DNA from: Halochromatium glycolicum
GTDB taxonomy: Bacteria > Pseudomonadota > Gammaproteobacteria > Chromatiales > Chromatiaceae
NCBI RefSeq assembly: GCF_016584085.1
Contig: NZ_NRSJ01000049.1
Coordinates: forward strand, 1 to 37,973
Direction: 5' to 3'
Length of the DNA stretch: 37,973 bases
Program-made: the position numbers and the translations under genes
Notes under the pieces: model-generated
What the model was told of the DNA's origin: nothing
Database searches by the model: none
The model's input: the letters and a program-made list of their open reading frames with translations, nothing else
Shown: piece by piece, positions 1-8,044 of the stretch
How the letters are laid out: each line of letters opens with the position of its first letter
Numbering within the stretch: the first letter of the stretch is position 1

Positions 1-92
1 TGAGGGGAGAACAAGCCAGCTTCATCAAAGCGTTGCTCTGCAGCGAGGCGTCCATGCGTCCAGAGATCTTCAATGCCGGTCTCCGTGTCTTG

Positions 93-2033
93 TCAGCTGC
101 CATCTCCGAGGATGGCGGGAATTGCTGGCAGCGCACCTGCGCGCTGGCCATAGCGGAGGTCATCGGTGCGCTGATCCAGCGCGGCGAGCAGATGCAGGGC
201 CGCGGAGGTCGCCGACGGCATGGCGCCGTCGCTGAGATCCTTGGGGCGGGCCATCAGCGGGGTGTCGGTGCTCGCCTCGCCCATGAAGAGCCCGCCGCCC
301 TCGGGGTCGGCGAAGCGGCTCCAGAGCGCATCCGTCAGCTCGCGCGCTCGCTCCAGCCAGCGCGGATCGGCGCTGGCGTCGTAGAGCGCGATCAGGCCCG
401 CGCCGAGGAAGGCGTAGTCCTCGAGCAAAGCCGGCTGGCTCGCGCGCCCGTCCAGATAGACCCGGGTGAGCTGGCCAGGCGCGGGGCGGGCCTCGGCCCA
501 GAGCAGGTCCGCGGCACGCTCGGCGGCCGCCAGATAGCGGGGCTCCTCGAGCGCCGCGCCGGCCTCGGCTAGGGCGCTGATCATCATGCCGTTCCAGGCG
601 GTCAGGATCTTCTCATCGCGGTGCGGATGCGGGCGTTCCTCGCGCACCTGGTAAAGCGTCTCGTGGATCTGCGCTAGCTGCTGTTGCAAATCGGCAGGAG
701 CGACGCCTTCGGCCGCGGCGAAGGCATCGAGGGCAACGGGGACGTGCAGGATGTTGCGTCCCTCGAAGTTGCCCGTCTCCGTGACCCCGTGGAAGCGGAT
801 CGCTAGGTCGGCATCCTCGGCCGGCAAGGCGGCGCGCAGCTCGGCCGGCGTCCAGAGGAAGAAGCGCCCCTCGTCGCCGTCGCTGTCGGCGTCGGTGGCC
901 GAGTAGAAGCCGCCCTCGGGCGAGGTCATGTCGCGCAGCACGTAGTCCAGGGTGCGACGGGTCACGCGGGCGAGGTTTGGGTCAGCGGTGAGCCGCCAGC
1001 CGGCCAGGTAGACCTGTGCGAGCTGGGCCTGGTTGTAGAGCATCTTCTCGAAGTGCGGCACCAGCCAGTCGTTGTCGATGGCATAACGGTGGAAGCCGCC
1101 GCCGACCTGATCATGGATGCCGCCCCGTGCCATGCGTTTCAGGGTGAAGATGGCGGCGGCGAGCGCCGCGTCGTCGCCGGTGCGCAGGGCCTGATCGAGT
1201 AGCAACCCGAGTCTTGGCTCTTGCGGGAACTTAGGGGCAAGGCCGAAGCCGCCCTGCAGCTCGTCGTGGCGCGCGAGCAGCTCGGCCAAGGCCCGATCGA
1301 TGATCGCATCGTCCAGCGCCGCCGCCTGGCCTTGGGTGTCGAGTGCCCTGCTGACGGCCCGAGCAACCCGTTCCGCCTGGGCGCGCAGCGCGTCTGGTTG
1401 CGCTTGCCAAAGGTCTCGCGCGCGCTCCAACAGTCGGGTGAACTCGGCGGGTGGGAAATAGGTTCCGCCGTCGATGGTGTCGCCGTCCGGGGTCAGGATG
1501 CTCGACATCGGCCAGCCGCCACGCCCGGCGAGCAGCTCGACAGCGGTCATGTAGGTCTGGTCGACATCCGGATGGACCTCGCGGTCGACCTTGATGGCGA
1601 TGAAATGCTCGTTGAGCAGCTCGGCGATGGCAAGATCCTCGAAGCTCTCGCGCTCCATCACATGGCACCAGTGGCAGGTAGAGTAGCCGATCGACAGAAA
1701 AATCAGCTTGTTCTCGCGCCGGGCCTGCTCGAACGCCTCCGGTCCCCAGGGGTACCAGTCCACCGGGTTGTGCGCGTGCTGCAGCAGATACGGCGAGTCT
1801 TCCAGGATCAGGCGGTTGGTAAAGCGCGGTTGGCCGTCCGGCTTCAGATGTTCGGTGCGGGGCGCGTAGTCCGATCCCTTGGCCGCGAGCGCGGCATCAA
1901 GCCGTTGTTGCAGCGCGGGCGGGTGGGTCGCGATGGCCTCGGTTGATTCGACCGCCTCAGGCTGGGTGGCGCTGAGCAGTGCGAGCGTGAGTGCCAGGGT
2001 AGCGGTGGTCCGGCGTCCGGGGCGGGTCGTCAT
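93..2033 (-). CDS. Thioredoxin-like DUF255 (YyaL/SPATA20-family) protein, probably exported
   Basis: 646 residues. The N-terminus (about residues 1-30) is basic then hydrophobic, like a signal peptide. A thioredoxin-like domain follows with the family hallmarks: LLQHAHNPVDWYPWG (about 83-97) and a CHWC redox motif with cysteines at about 120 and 123. The rest resembles the alpha/alpha-barrel (six-hairpin glycosidase-like) part of the family. The ATG at 2033 is preferred over an in-frame start 44 codons upstream because GGAG lies just before it and the leader peptide then begins the protein. Family members usually continue for roughly another hundred residues; this one stops soon after a conserved GAMPSATSAAL segment with a non-family-like tail (ALPAIPAILGDGS), so the 3' end may have been lost or replaced. 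The cellular function of the family is not settled; a redox role is inferred from the CxxC. Confidence 0.85.
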   Translation of the reverse strand: MTTRPGRRTTATLALTLALLSATQPEAVESTEAIATHPPALQQRLDAALAAKGSDYAPRTEHLKPDGQPRFTNRLILEDSPYLLQHAHNPVDWYPWGPEAFEQARRENKLIFLSIGYSTCHWCHVMERESFEDLAIAELLNEHFIAIKVDREVHPDVDQTYMTAVELLAGRGGWPMSSILTPDGDTIDGGTYFPPAEFTRLLERARDLWQAQPDALRAQAERVARAVSRALDTQGQAAALDDAIIDRALAELLARHDELQGGFGLAPKFPQEPRLGLLLDQALRTGDDAALAAAIFTLKRMARGGIHDQVGGGFHRYAIDNDWLVPHFEKMLYNQAQLAQVYLAGWRLTADPNLARVTRRTLDYVLRDMTSPEGGFYSATDADSDGDEGRFFLWTPAELRAALPAEDADLAIRFHGVTETGNFEGRNILHVPVALDAFAAAEGVAPADLQQQLAQIHETLYQVREERPHPHRDEKILTAWNGMMISALAEAGAALEEPRYLAAAERAADLLWAEARPAPGQLTRVYLDGRASQPALLEDYAFLGAGLIALYDASADPRWLERARELTDALWSRFADPEGGGLFMGEASTDTPLMARPKDLSDGAMPSATSAALHLLAALDQRTDDLRYGQRAGALPAIPAILGDGS

Positions 2034-2556
2034 GGGGCCATCTCCGCGGGCGAGTTGCGGCGTTGCGTGTTGCGACGATCGTTGGCGTCTGCGCGCATCG
2101 CACTGACGCCTGCTTGATTTGAGCCGTTGCACGGCCGGGCCGTGGGTCGGCGGCACAGCGATCAAGCGCAGAGCAGAGTCTAGTCTGTTCTCTTGCTTCG
2201 TTCCGGCTGCTGGTCTATGCGGCGACCCTGATCCGCGCCGGTATGACCCCGGCCGAGGCCTGCCGCGCGGCGCTGATCGAGCCGCTGACCGATGATCCCG
2301 AGACCATCGAAGCCCTCCGCAAGATCGTCGATGCCGGGCTTGGCTGATTTTTGATGTGCTGCTGATCTAGCCTGATCGACATCAACGGCGATATCCTCCG
2401 ACCGATCGCGTGCCTTGCTCGCCTCGCCTCGGTCTGGTCGAGGGCACGCGCCGCAGCCCCCTGGATGAGCTGACCGAGCGCACGCTGGCGGCCGAGAGGG
2501 TGCCAATGTTCTGATTGGGCCAACGGTGAGCCGATATTCTCTGCAATGATGAGCCG
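2034..2556. other. Gene-poor spacer with decayed coding remnants
   Basis: About 520 bases between the divergent DUF255 and glycosyltransferase genes. It holds the CbbQ/NorQ-like tail listed separately (2201-2347) and a second plus-strand open stretch ending at the stop at 2511-2513 (tail LDELTERTLAAERVPMF), which I do not recognise. I see no RNA gene and no convincing promoter apart from the ribosome-binding site of the DUF255 gene at about 2038-2045. Confidence 0.5.
2201..2347 (+). pseudogene. C-terminal remnant of a CbbQ/NirQ/NorQ-type AAA+ ATPase
   Basis: The plus frame reads RLLVYAATLIRAGMTPAEAC, then EPLTDDPETIEALRKIVDA and a TGA at 2345-2347. This matches what I know of the extreme C-terminus of the CbbQ/NorQ MoxR-like ATPases that activate Rubisco or nitric oxide reductase. 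The frame upstream of about 2201 loses resemblance and has no start codon, P-loop or Walker B motif, so only about 48 residues survive. It is a relic, not an expressed ATPase. The assignment is from memory of the family, without an alignment. Confidence 0.6.
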
Positions 2557-3297
2557 GTGAGGCTCTCGATCATTATCCCAACCCTGAATGAGGCCGAGGC
2601 CATCGGCGTCTTGCTTGCGGATCTGGCGCCGTTGCGGGCTGTGGGCGCTGAGCTGATCCTGGTTGATGGCGGCAGCCGCGACGCGACCCTTGCTAGGGCG
2701 CGCGGCACTGTCGATCAGATCCTGCATGCACCCCGTGGCCGCGCCGCGCAGATGAATGCGGGCGCGCAGGCCGCGGCGGGCGATCTGCTCTGGTTCCTGC
2801 ACGCCGATACGCGCGTGCCCGCTGAAGCGATCTCGGCGCTGCGGGCAGCTTGGGCAGATGCCGTCGGGCAGAGTCTCGGCGACCGGAACCACGGCCGCCG
2901 GGAAGGCTTTTGGGGGCGCTTCGACATCCGACTCTCGGGCCGGCATCCACTGCTGCGCCTGGTCGAGCGCGGCATGAATGCGCGCTCGCGCCTGACCGGT
3001 ATCGCCACCGGCGATCAAGGCCTCTTCGCCAGCCGGGTCGCCTTCGACCGGGTCGGTGGCTTCCCGCCGTTGGCGCTGATGGAAGATATCGCCCTGTCTG
3101 CGGCGCTGCGCCGGCTCGCGCGCCCCGTCTGCCTGCGCGCGCGGCTGCTGGCCTCGAGCCGGCGCTGGGAGCAGGGCGGCGTGCTGCGGACCATCCTGCT
3201 GATGTGGCGCTTGCGCCTGGCTTACGCGCTTGGCGCCGATCCGGTGCAGCTCGCGGGTCACTACGAGGGCCGTAACCGACCTCGAGGCGACCGCTGA
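2557..3297 (+). CDS. TIGR04283-family glycosyltransferase (rSAM/selenodomain-associated transferase 2)
   Basis: 246 residues, a GT-A fold family 2 glycosyltransferase. It begins LSIIIPTLNEA, the nucleotide-sugar-binding start of GT2 enzymes, followed by ILVDGGSRDAT (about 35-45) and a DXD-like FLHADTR (about 80-86). TGDQGLFASR and GGFPPLALMEDIALS are motifs I associate with TIGR04283. The start is GTG; the two ATGs just upstream are out of frame and stop after a few codons. This subfamily is known for co-occurring with selenium genes, and here it converges on a SelD fusion gene, which supports the name. The substrate is unknown. A decayed copy of its C-terminus lies behind senB at 6872-6949. 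Confidence 0.85.
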   Translation: MRLSIIIPTLNEAEAIGVLLADLAPLRAVGAELILVDGGSRDATLARARGTVDQILHAPRGRAAQMNAGAQAAAGDLLWFLHADTRVPAEAISALRAAWADAVGQSLGDRNHGRREGFWGRFDIRLSGRHPLLRLVERGMNARSRLTGIATGDQGLFASRVAFDRVGGFPPLALMEDIALSAALRRLARPVCLRARLLASSRRWEQGGVLRTILLMWRLRLAYALGADPVQLAGHYEGRNRPRGDR

Positions 3298-3334
3298 GCC
3301 AGTGCCGGAAGCTGTTTCAGTCGGCTCGCCGGCT

Positions 3335-3353
3335 GCGAAGCGATTGGCTTCGC
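3335..3353 (+). terminator. Possible hairpin terminator after the TIGR04283 gene
   Basis: GCGAAGC and GCTTCGC form a perfect 7-bp stem with a 5-base loop (GATTG), 37 bases after the glycosyltransferase stop. No T-tract follows, so it is either a weak or factor-dependent terminator or an RNA-stabilising hairpin. The convergent selD gene ends 139 bases further on. Confidence 0.35.
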
Positions 3354-3491
3354 TCATGGTCGGGTAGACAGGGATCTAGACCGGCCGCGGCGATAGGCCT
3401 CGGACGGTTGCTGCTGCTGACGCTCGTGCAACGTTCGGTCCTTACAAATCAGCAACGTGGGCGGGCTATCCAGGCATTTTGATAGGGCCTC

Positions 3492-5756
3492 TTAGCCGAT
3501 CAGCCGCACTGGCTCCAGCGCATCGCCTCGGCCTTCCACCCGCCCGATCACGGCGGCTTGCGGGTAGCCCGACTGCCGAAGCGCTTCAATGCAGGCATCG
3601 GCCTGCTCGCCCGGTACGCCGGCAAGCAGGCCACCGGCGGTCTGGGGGTCGAACAGCAGTGGAAACCGCGGGTGCCGACTCGCTTGGTCCAGATTGGCCA
3701 CGCCGCGGCGCAGGCGCAGGTTCTGCGGCTGCAGCGAGGACAGGATGCCGGCGGCGACGGTCTCCGCAGCCCCAGCGAGCAGAGGCACGGCCTCGAGCTG
3801 CACGATGGCATCCACATTCGAGGCCTTGGTCATCTCGAGCAGGTGACCGAGCAGCCCGAAGCCGGTGACATCGGTGCAGGCGCTGGCCCCGAAGCGGCGC
3901 AGGCAGGCGCCGGCCTCCTGATTGCTCAGGCACATCGCCGTGATCGCCTCGTCGATCCAGCGCCCGCGGGCCTGTGCGCGCATGTCGGCCGCGAACAGGG
4001 TGCCGGTGCCGACCGGCTTGGTCAGGATCAGCGCATCGCCCTCGGCAAGGCCGCCCTTGCGCCAGAGGGTCTCGAGATCGGCGAGGCCGTTGACGGTCAG
4101 GCCGAAGGCCAGCTCCGCCCCCTCACTGGAGTGCCCGCCGGCCAAGACCGCGCCGGCGGGCTCCAGGATGCTCAGCGCCCCGGCCAGCAGCGCGTAGAGG
4201 TCTTCCTCGACCACCCGCTCGCGTCCATAGGGCACAGTGGCGATGGCGAGGGCCGACTGCGGCTCGGCGCCCATCCCGAACAGGTCACCGAGCGCGTGAT
4301 TGGCGGCGACCCGGCCGAAGATGTAGGTGTCGTCGAGGAAGGCCCGAAAGTAATCAACGCTCTGCACCAGTGCTCGCCCCGGGGGCACCGAGAGCACCGT
4401 GGCGTCGTCCGGGGCATCGATGCCGATCAACACATCGTCGCGCCGGCCCACCGGCAGGCGCTGCATCACGCGCGTGAGCACGGTGCTCCCGACCTTGGCA
4501 CCGCAGCCGCCACAGCGCATCGCCAGCGTCGACAGCTCGCGCATCGCCTCTTGGTCGGCGAGGCCAGCCGTGAGCGGCGCCTGCGCCTCGGTGCTCATCG
4601 CCGGGAGCTCGTTGAAGCGCTTCATGAAGCGGCGGTCGATCCAATCCTTCAGCCGCCACAGGGCCGCCCCCTCCATCGACCAGTTGCCGCGGGAGGCGAT
4701 CGCGTAACGGTCGCCGGTGGTGATCAGGCCGAGGAATTGGCGCTGCGGCCGGTAGCGACGCAGGCGCCGACCGGTGGCGGCACGGCGCAGGTTCGCGGTC
4801 AGCACGGGCCCCTGGCGTACCGCGAAGACGCCGGACTTGGGACGCGGATCGGGCAGCGCGGCGACATCGCCGGCGGCGAAGACCGGCGGATGTGATACGG
4901 ACTGCAGGTGCGCATTGACCTGGATGAAGCCATTCGCATCCACCTGCAGCCCGGCCTCGCCGGGCCAGGCCGGTGCCGAGGCGGAGGTCACCCAGAAGAT
5001 CGCATCGGCCAGGGTGTCCGGCTGACCTTCGGCACTCAGCACCCCGTCGCCGACCTCGTCGACGCGATGCTCGGTGCGGATCTGCACGCCGCGCTCTCCC
5101 AGCACCCGCAGGAAGCGGCGGCGGACGCCGGCATTGTGGCCAGGCAGGATCTCGGGTCCCTGGGTGAGTAAGACATAGTCCAGCCGCTCGGGATCATCGC
5201 CGCGCTCCCTGAGCAGCCGCTGCAGCCGATACTGGGTGGCCAGGGCCAGCTCTACCCCGCCGGCACCGCCGCCGACCACGGCGATGCGAAAATGCCCTCC
5301 GCTCGCGATGACCCGCTGGATCAGGGCCTCCCAGCCGCTCAGGAAGCGGTCGATGGGCTTGACCGGCAGCGTATGGTCAGCCGCGCCGGGGATCTGCAGG
5401 GTCGTCGGTCGGGAGCCGGTGTTGATCGACAACAGATCGAAATGCACCGGTGGCCGGCCGCTGACCTGGATCTGGTGCTGGTCCAGATCCAAGCCTTCCA
5501 CTTCGCCGTGGTAGAGCCGCGCCCCGGCAAAGCGGGATAGCGGACCCAGGTCGATGTGGCAGGCGTCGAAGTCGTAGTGCCCGGCGAGGTAGCCAGGCAG
5601 CATGCCCGAGTAGGGGGTCTGGATGTCGCGGCTGATCAGGGTCAGGCGCAGACCGGGCAACGGGCGCATGCCGAAGCGGCGCAGCACCGCGACATGGCTA
5701 TGCCCGCCGCCGACCAGGACCAGATCCTTAACAACGGGCGCGGTCTTTGTTTTCAT
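3492..5756 (-). CDS. selD: Bifunctional FAD-dependent oxidoreductase / selenide, water dikinase (SelD fusion)
   Basis: 754 residues in two parts. Residues 10 to about 380 are a pyridine-nucleotide-disulfide / NDH-2-like flavoprotein: the FAD dinucleotide motif VGGGHSH (15-21), an NAD(P)H motif VVGGGAGG (160-167), and the C-terminal FAD motif VFAAGDVA (292-299). Residues about 400-754 are selenide, water dikinase, which makes selenophosphate from selenide and ATP. The catalytic Cys-Lys pair is in GGCGAKVG (C418, K421), with the metal/ATP-binding aspartates in SVDYFR and LAGGHSSEGAE further on. The active-site residue is cysteine, not selenocysteine. The fusion is known in bacteria; the flavoprotein may supply or protect reduced selenium, which is inference. 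It lies between a TIGR04283 glycosyltransferase and a divergent senB, forming a selenium locus. Confidence 0.95.
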   Translation of the reverse strand: MKTKTAPVVKDLVLVGGGHSHVAVLRRFGMRPLPGLRLTLISRDIQTPYSGMLPGYLAGHYDFDACHIDLGPLSRFAGARLYHGEVEGLDLDQHQIQVSGRPPVHFDLLSINTGSRPTTLQIPGAADHTLPVKPIDRFLSGWEALIQRVIASGGHFRIAVVGGGAGGVELALATQYRLQRLLRERGDDPERLDYVLLTQGPEILPGHNAGVRRRFLRVLGERGVQIRTEHRVDEVGDGVLSAEGQPDTLADAIFWVTSASAPAWPGEAGLQVDANGFIQVNAHLQSVSHPPVFAAGDVAALPDPRPKSGVFAVRQGPVLTANLRRAATGRRLRRYRPQRQFLGLITTGDRYAIASRGNWSMEGAALWRLKDWIDRRFMKRFNELPAMSTEAQAPLTAGLADQEAMRELSTLAMRCGGCGAKVGSTVLTRVMQRLPVGRRDDVLIGIDAPDDATVLSVPPGRALVQSVDYFRAFLDDTYIFGRVAANHALGDLFGMGAEPQSALAIATVPYGRERVVEEDLYALLAGALSILEPAGAVLAGGHSSEGAELAFGLTVNGLADLETLWRKGGLAEGDALILTKPVGTGTLFAADMRAQARGRWIDEAITAMCLSNQEAGACLRRFGASACTDVTGFGLLGHLLEMTKASNVDAIVQLEAVPLLAGAAETVAAGILSSLQPQNLRLRRGVANLDQASRHPRFPLLFDPQTAGGLLAGVPGEQADACIEALRQSGYPQAAVIGRVEGRGDALEPVRLIG

Positions 5757-5922
5757 CGGGCTTCGTTCGGTCAGCGGATGGATGAGGCTGGCGCTGCTGG
5801 CGTTGGCACTGCTGGCGCAAGTGCGACTGACGCTGCGGGATCTAGACAGAGATCGCCTAGGGTGCAGGCTTAGCCGGCTTGCACAAGAAGCACCAGCGCC
5901 GCACGATCACGAGAACGATGGC

Positions 5923-6897
5923 ATGCGCATTCATCTCATCACACCAGCCCCCTCTTCCGCGCGTGGCGGCAACTGGGCCACCGCGGCGCGATGGGCTCGG
6001 ATACTACGTTCCCTCGGCCATCGGGTCCAGGTCACGCGGGTGTACCAAGACGAGCCCGCCGACCTGATGGTGGCACTCCATGCCTGGCGCAGCGCGGAGG
6101 CCATCGCCCGTTTCGCTCTGGGGCGTCCGACTCGCCCGCTGGTGGTCGCGCTGACCGGGACAGACGCCTATCGCTTCATCCATAGCGATCCGCAGCCGAC
6201 GCTGCAGTCGTTGGAGCTTGCCGACTGCCTGGTCGGTCTTCACGATCTGATCGGCGAGACGGTGCCATCGGCCTATCGGGGAAAGCTGCGGGTGATCCAC
6301 CAGTCGGCGCCGCCCGGACTGGCGCGTGCCCCACTGAAGCGGAGCCGACGCATCTGCGTGGCAGGTCACCTGCGGGAGGAGAAGGACTCGTTGCGCCCGG
6401 CCTATGCGGTGCGCGATCTGCCCGCGCACAGCCGCCTGCGGGTGGACCATTTCGGTGGCGCCCATACCCCGGACTGGGCGGAGGCAGCCACCGCCGAGAT
6501 GGCGCTGAATCCGCGCTATCGATGGCGAGGCGAGATTCCGCACCATCGCCTGCGCCGCGCCTATGCCCAGTCCTATCTGCTGGCGCTGCCCTCGCGCATG
6601 GAGGGCGGCGCCAATGTCATCTCCGAGGCGCTGATGGCCGACCTGCCGGTGGTTGCCTCGCGGATCAGCGGCTCGATCGGCCTCCTCGGCGAGGACTATC
6701 CCGGCTATTTCCCGGTCGGTGACACGGCGGCGCTGCAGGCCCTGCTGCTGCGCGCCGAATCGGATCAGCCCTTTTATCGGGCGCTCGAGTCTGCCTGCCG
6801 TGCCCGACGGCCTCTGTTCAGTGTTGAACGGGAAGTGGCAGCTTGGGAGCGGTTGTTGAGCGAGATTCAGGCTGATCTGGCGCCTGCGCCTGGCTGA
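5923..6897 (+). CDS. senB: SenB-type selenosugar synthase (TIGR04348 glycosyltransferase)
   Basis: 324 residues, GT-B fold glycosyltransferase. It starts MRIHLITPAP followed by RGGNWATAARWARIL, the typical N-terminus of TIGR04348. The C-terminal half carries PSRMEGGANVISEAL (about 225-239), the E-x7-E donor-binding motif. Members include SenB, which joins selenophosphate to a UDP-sugar to give a selenosugar in selenoneine synthesis; the divergent selD gene supplies selenophosphate. The ATG at 5923 gives the family N-terminus. The frame is open further upstream, with an ATG at 5782 that would add 47 residues starting with a hydrophobic run, but that does not match the family. The last residues (QADLAPAPG) run into a decayed copy of another glycosyltransferase, so the true C-terminus may have been altered. 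No SenA (EgtB-like) gene is present here. Confidence 0.82.
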   Translation: MRIHLITPAPSSARGGNWATAARWARILRSLGHRVQVTRVYQDEPADLMVALHAWRSAEAIARFALGRPTRPLVVALTGTDAYRFIHSDPQPTLQSLELADCLVGLHDLIGETVPSAYRGKLRVIHQSAPPGLARAPLKRSRRICVAGHLREEKDSLRPAYAVRDLPAHSRLRVDHFGGAHTPDWAEAATAEMALNPRYRWRGEIPHHRLRRAYAQSYLLALPSRMEGGANVISEALMADLPVVASRISGSIGLLGEDYPGYFPVGDTAALQALLLRAESDQPFYRALESACRARRPLFSVEREVAAWERLLSEIQADLAPAPG

Positions 6898-6949
6898 CGC
6901 ACTTGGCGCCCATCCGGATCACCTCGCAGCGCGCTACCAGCCCGGCTGA
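6872..6949 (+). pseudogene. Remnant of a second TIGR04283 glycosyltransferase C-terminus overlapping the senB 3' end
   Basis: In a frame different from senB, 25 codons read LIWRLRLADALGAHPDHLA then ARYQPG and TGA. The intact TIGR04283 gene ends MWRLRLAYALGADPVQLAGHYEG at the same point, so this is clearly homologous (about 60% identity by eye). Only the last 25 codons remain. The senB stop (6895-6897) lies inside the remnant, so senB has apparently been joined to the scar of a lost or recombined glycosyltransferase gene. Confidence 0.7.
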
Positions 6950-7126
6950 ACGGTGACCTGATCGATGAGCGCATTCACAGCGGGCTCTTATTGCCGATGA
7001 CATCTGTCGGCTGATCAATGATCCCGGCGCCGAGTCGGCTATGAGCGTTCACGGACCAAAGACTCGCTGTCCTCGCGGTCCACTTCGGCGGTTTCTGGTG
7101 GACCAGGCCAACAGCGTTTCGGAATG

Positions 7127-7828
7127 CTAATCCCGCGCCACGGGCAGCCCGGCATGACGCCACTCGGGCAGGCCATCGGCCAGGCGCCGGGCCTCGAAGC
7201 CGGCCTTGCGCAGTGCCGCAACCGCCTCGACGGAGAGCACACACCAGGGCCCACGGCAGTACGCGACGACCTGACGCGCCGGGGGCAGCTCCGCCAGCCG
7301 GGTCTCGAGCTGCTCGAGCGGGATGTTGAGGGCGCCTGGCAGATGCCCTTGACCGAACTCCTCGGGCGGGCGCACATCGAGCACCGTCACCAGCCCATCC
7401 TGAGCCTGCGCCAACAGCTCCGCCGCCGGCATCGGCTCGAGCGCATCGCGCTGCAGCAGATACTGCGCCACCAGCGCCGCGACCGCGTCGCTGCGATCCT
7501 GGGCGATCCCGCGCAGCGCGGCGAGGGCGTCTAGCGCCCGCTCATCGCCGAGCGAATAGCGCACATACTTGCCATCGCGCCGCGCATCGACCAACCCCGC
7601 GGCCTTGAGCTGCTGCAGATGCTTGGAGGTGTTGGCCACCGACAGCCCGCTGAGCCGCACCAGCTCTTCGACGCTGCGCTCGCCTTGGGCCAGGTAGTCG
7701 AGCAGCTCCAAGCGTGCCGAATGTCCCAAGGCGCGAGCGATCACGGCGAGATGCTCGAACAGCTGTTGTTTGGGCGATGCAGACTGGGACTGGGTCACGA
7801 CGAGAGGCTGGCGAAGACGAGGCACCAC
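7127..7828 (-). CDS. ArsR/SmtB-family regulator with C-terminal rhodanese domain
   Basis: 233 residues. Residues about 20-95 are an ArsR-type winged helix: RLELLDYLAQGERSVEELV, recognition region SVANTSKHLQQLKAAGLVDA, then the wing GKYVRYSLGDE. Residues about 132-230 are a single rhodanese domain (VTVLDVRPPEEFGQGHLPGA) with the persulfidable loop CRGPWC, catalytic Cys191. The architecture suggests a repressor that senses sulfane sulfur or a thiophilic metal via a cysteine persulfide; that is inference. The start is uncertain: GTG at 7828 is used, but a TATACT -10-like box at 7829-7834 abuts it, so a GTG at 7798 (VTQSQSASPK) may be the real start. No clear Shine-Dalgarno is visible before either. 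A palindrome at 7941-7966 is a candidate operator. Confidence 0.88.
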   Translation of the reverse strand: MVPRLRQPLVVTQSQSASPKQQLFEHLAVIARALGHSARLELLDYLAQGERSVEELVRLSGLSVANTSKHLQQLKAAGLVDARRDGKYVRYSLGDERALDALAALRGIAQDRSDAVAALVAQYLLQRDALEPMPAAELLAQAQDGLVTVLDVRPPEEFGQGHLPGALNIPLEQLETRLAELPPARQVVAYCRGPWCVLSVEAVAALRKAGFEARRLADGLPEWRHAGLPVARD

Positions 7829-7940
7829 AGTATAACGCCACGCACGTCAGAGCCCGCTCGCCATCCGTCGGCACTCGGCCTCCGCCCCTCAGCTCTCACG
7901 CTTCTCGGACCATGACGCCTCTGTTCCATGGCAACCACTC

Positions 7941-7966
7941 ATCATTCAACTAAAGATTTGAATGAT
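7941..7966. promoter_or_regulatory. Perfect palindrome, candidate ArsR-type operator
   Basis: ATCATTCAA (7941-7949) and TTGAATGAT (7958-7966) are perfect 9-bp inverted repeats separated by 8 bases, in an AT-rich patch within GC-rich DNA. ArsR/SmtB-family operators are imperfect palindromes of this size, often with TTCAA/TTGAA half-sites. It lies 113 bases upstream of the ArsR-rhodanese start and just before the truncated hydroxylase gene, so it could serve either direction. The link to the regulator is inferred from position only. Confidence 0.5.
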
Positions 7967-8044
7967 GTCAGTACTCATGGGATTGGGCCGGGATGCCGGC
8001 GCGGGCGCTGGTGGAAGGTGCGCGTGCCGACGTCGCCACGCTGT

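Noticed and set aside
3479..3492. 14-base match TTGATAGGGCCTCT with the minus strand near 23661-23674
   Set aside because: Several matches of this length are expected by chance in 38 kb, and flanks do not extend it.
4478..4520. Selenocysteine in SelD
   Set aside because: The active-site codon encodes cysteine and the frame has no internal TGA.
3558..4895. 445-codon plus-strand open frame across selD
   Set aside because: Arg/Gly/Ala-rich shadow opposite the clearly homologous SelD fusion; no domain, no ribosome-binding site.
5782..5922. Hydrophobic in-frame N-terminal extension of senB (MRLALLALALLAQ)
   Set aside because: Family members begin at the MRIHLITPAP segment and are cytoplasmic; the extension is probably open by chance.
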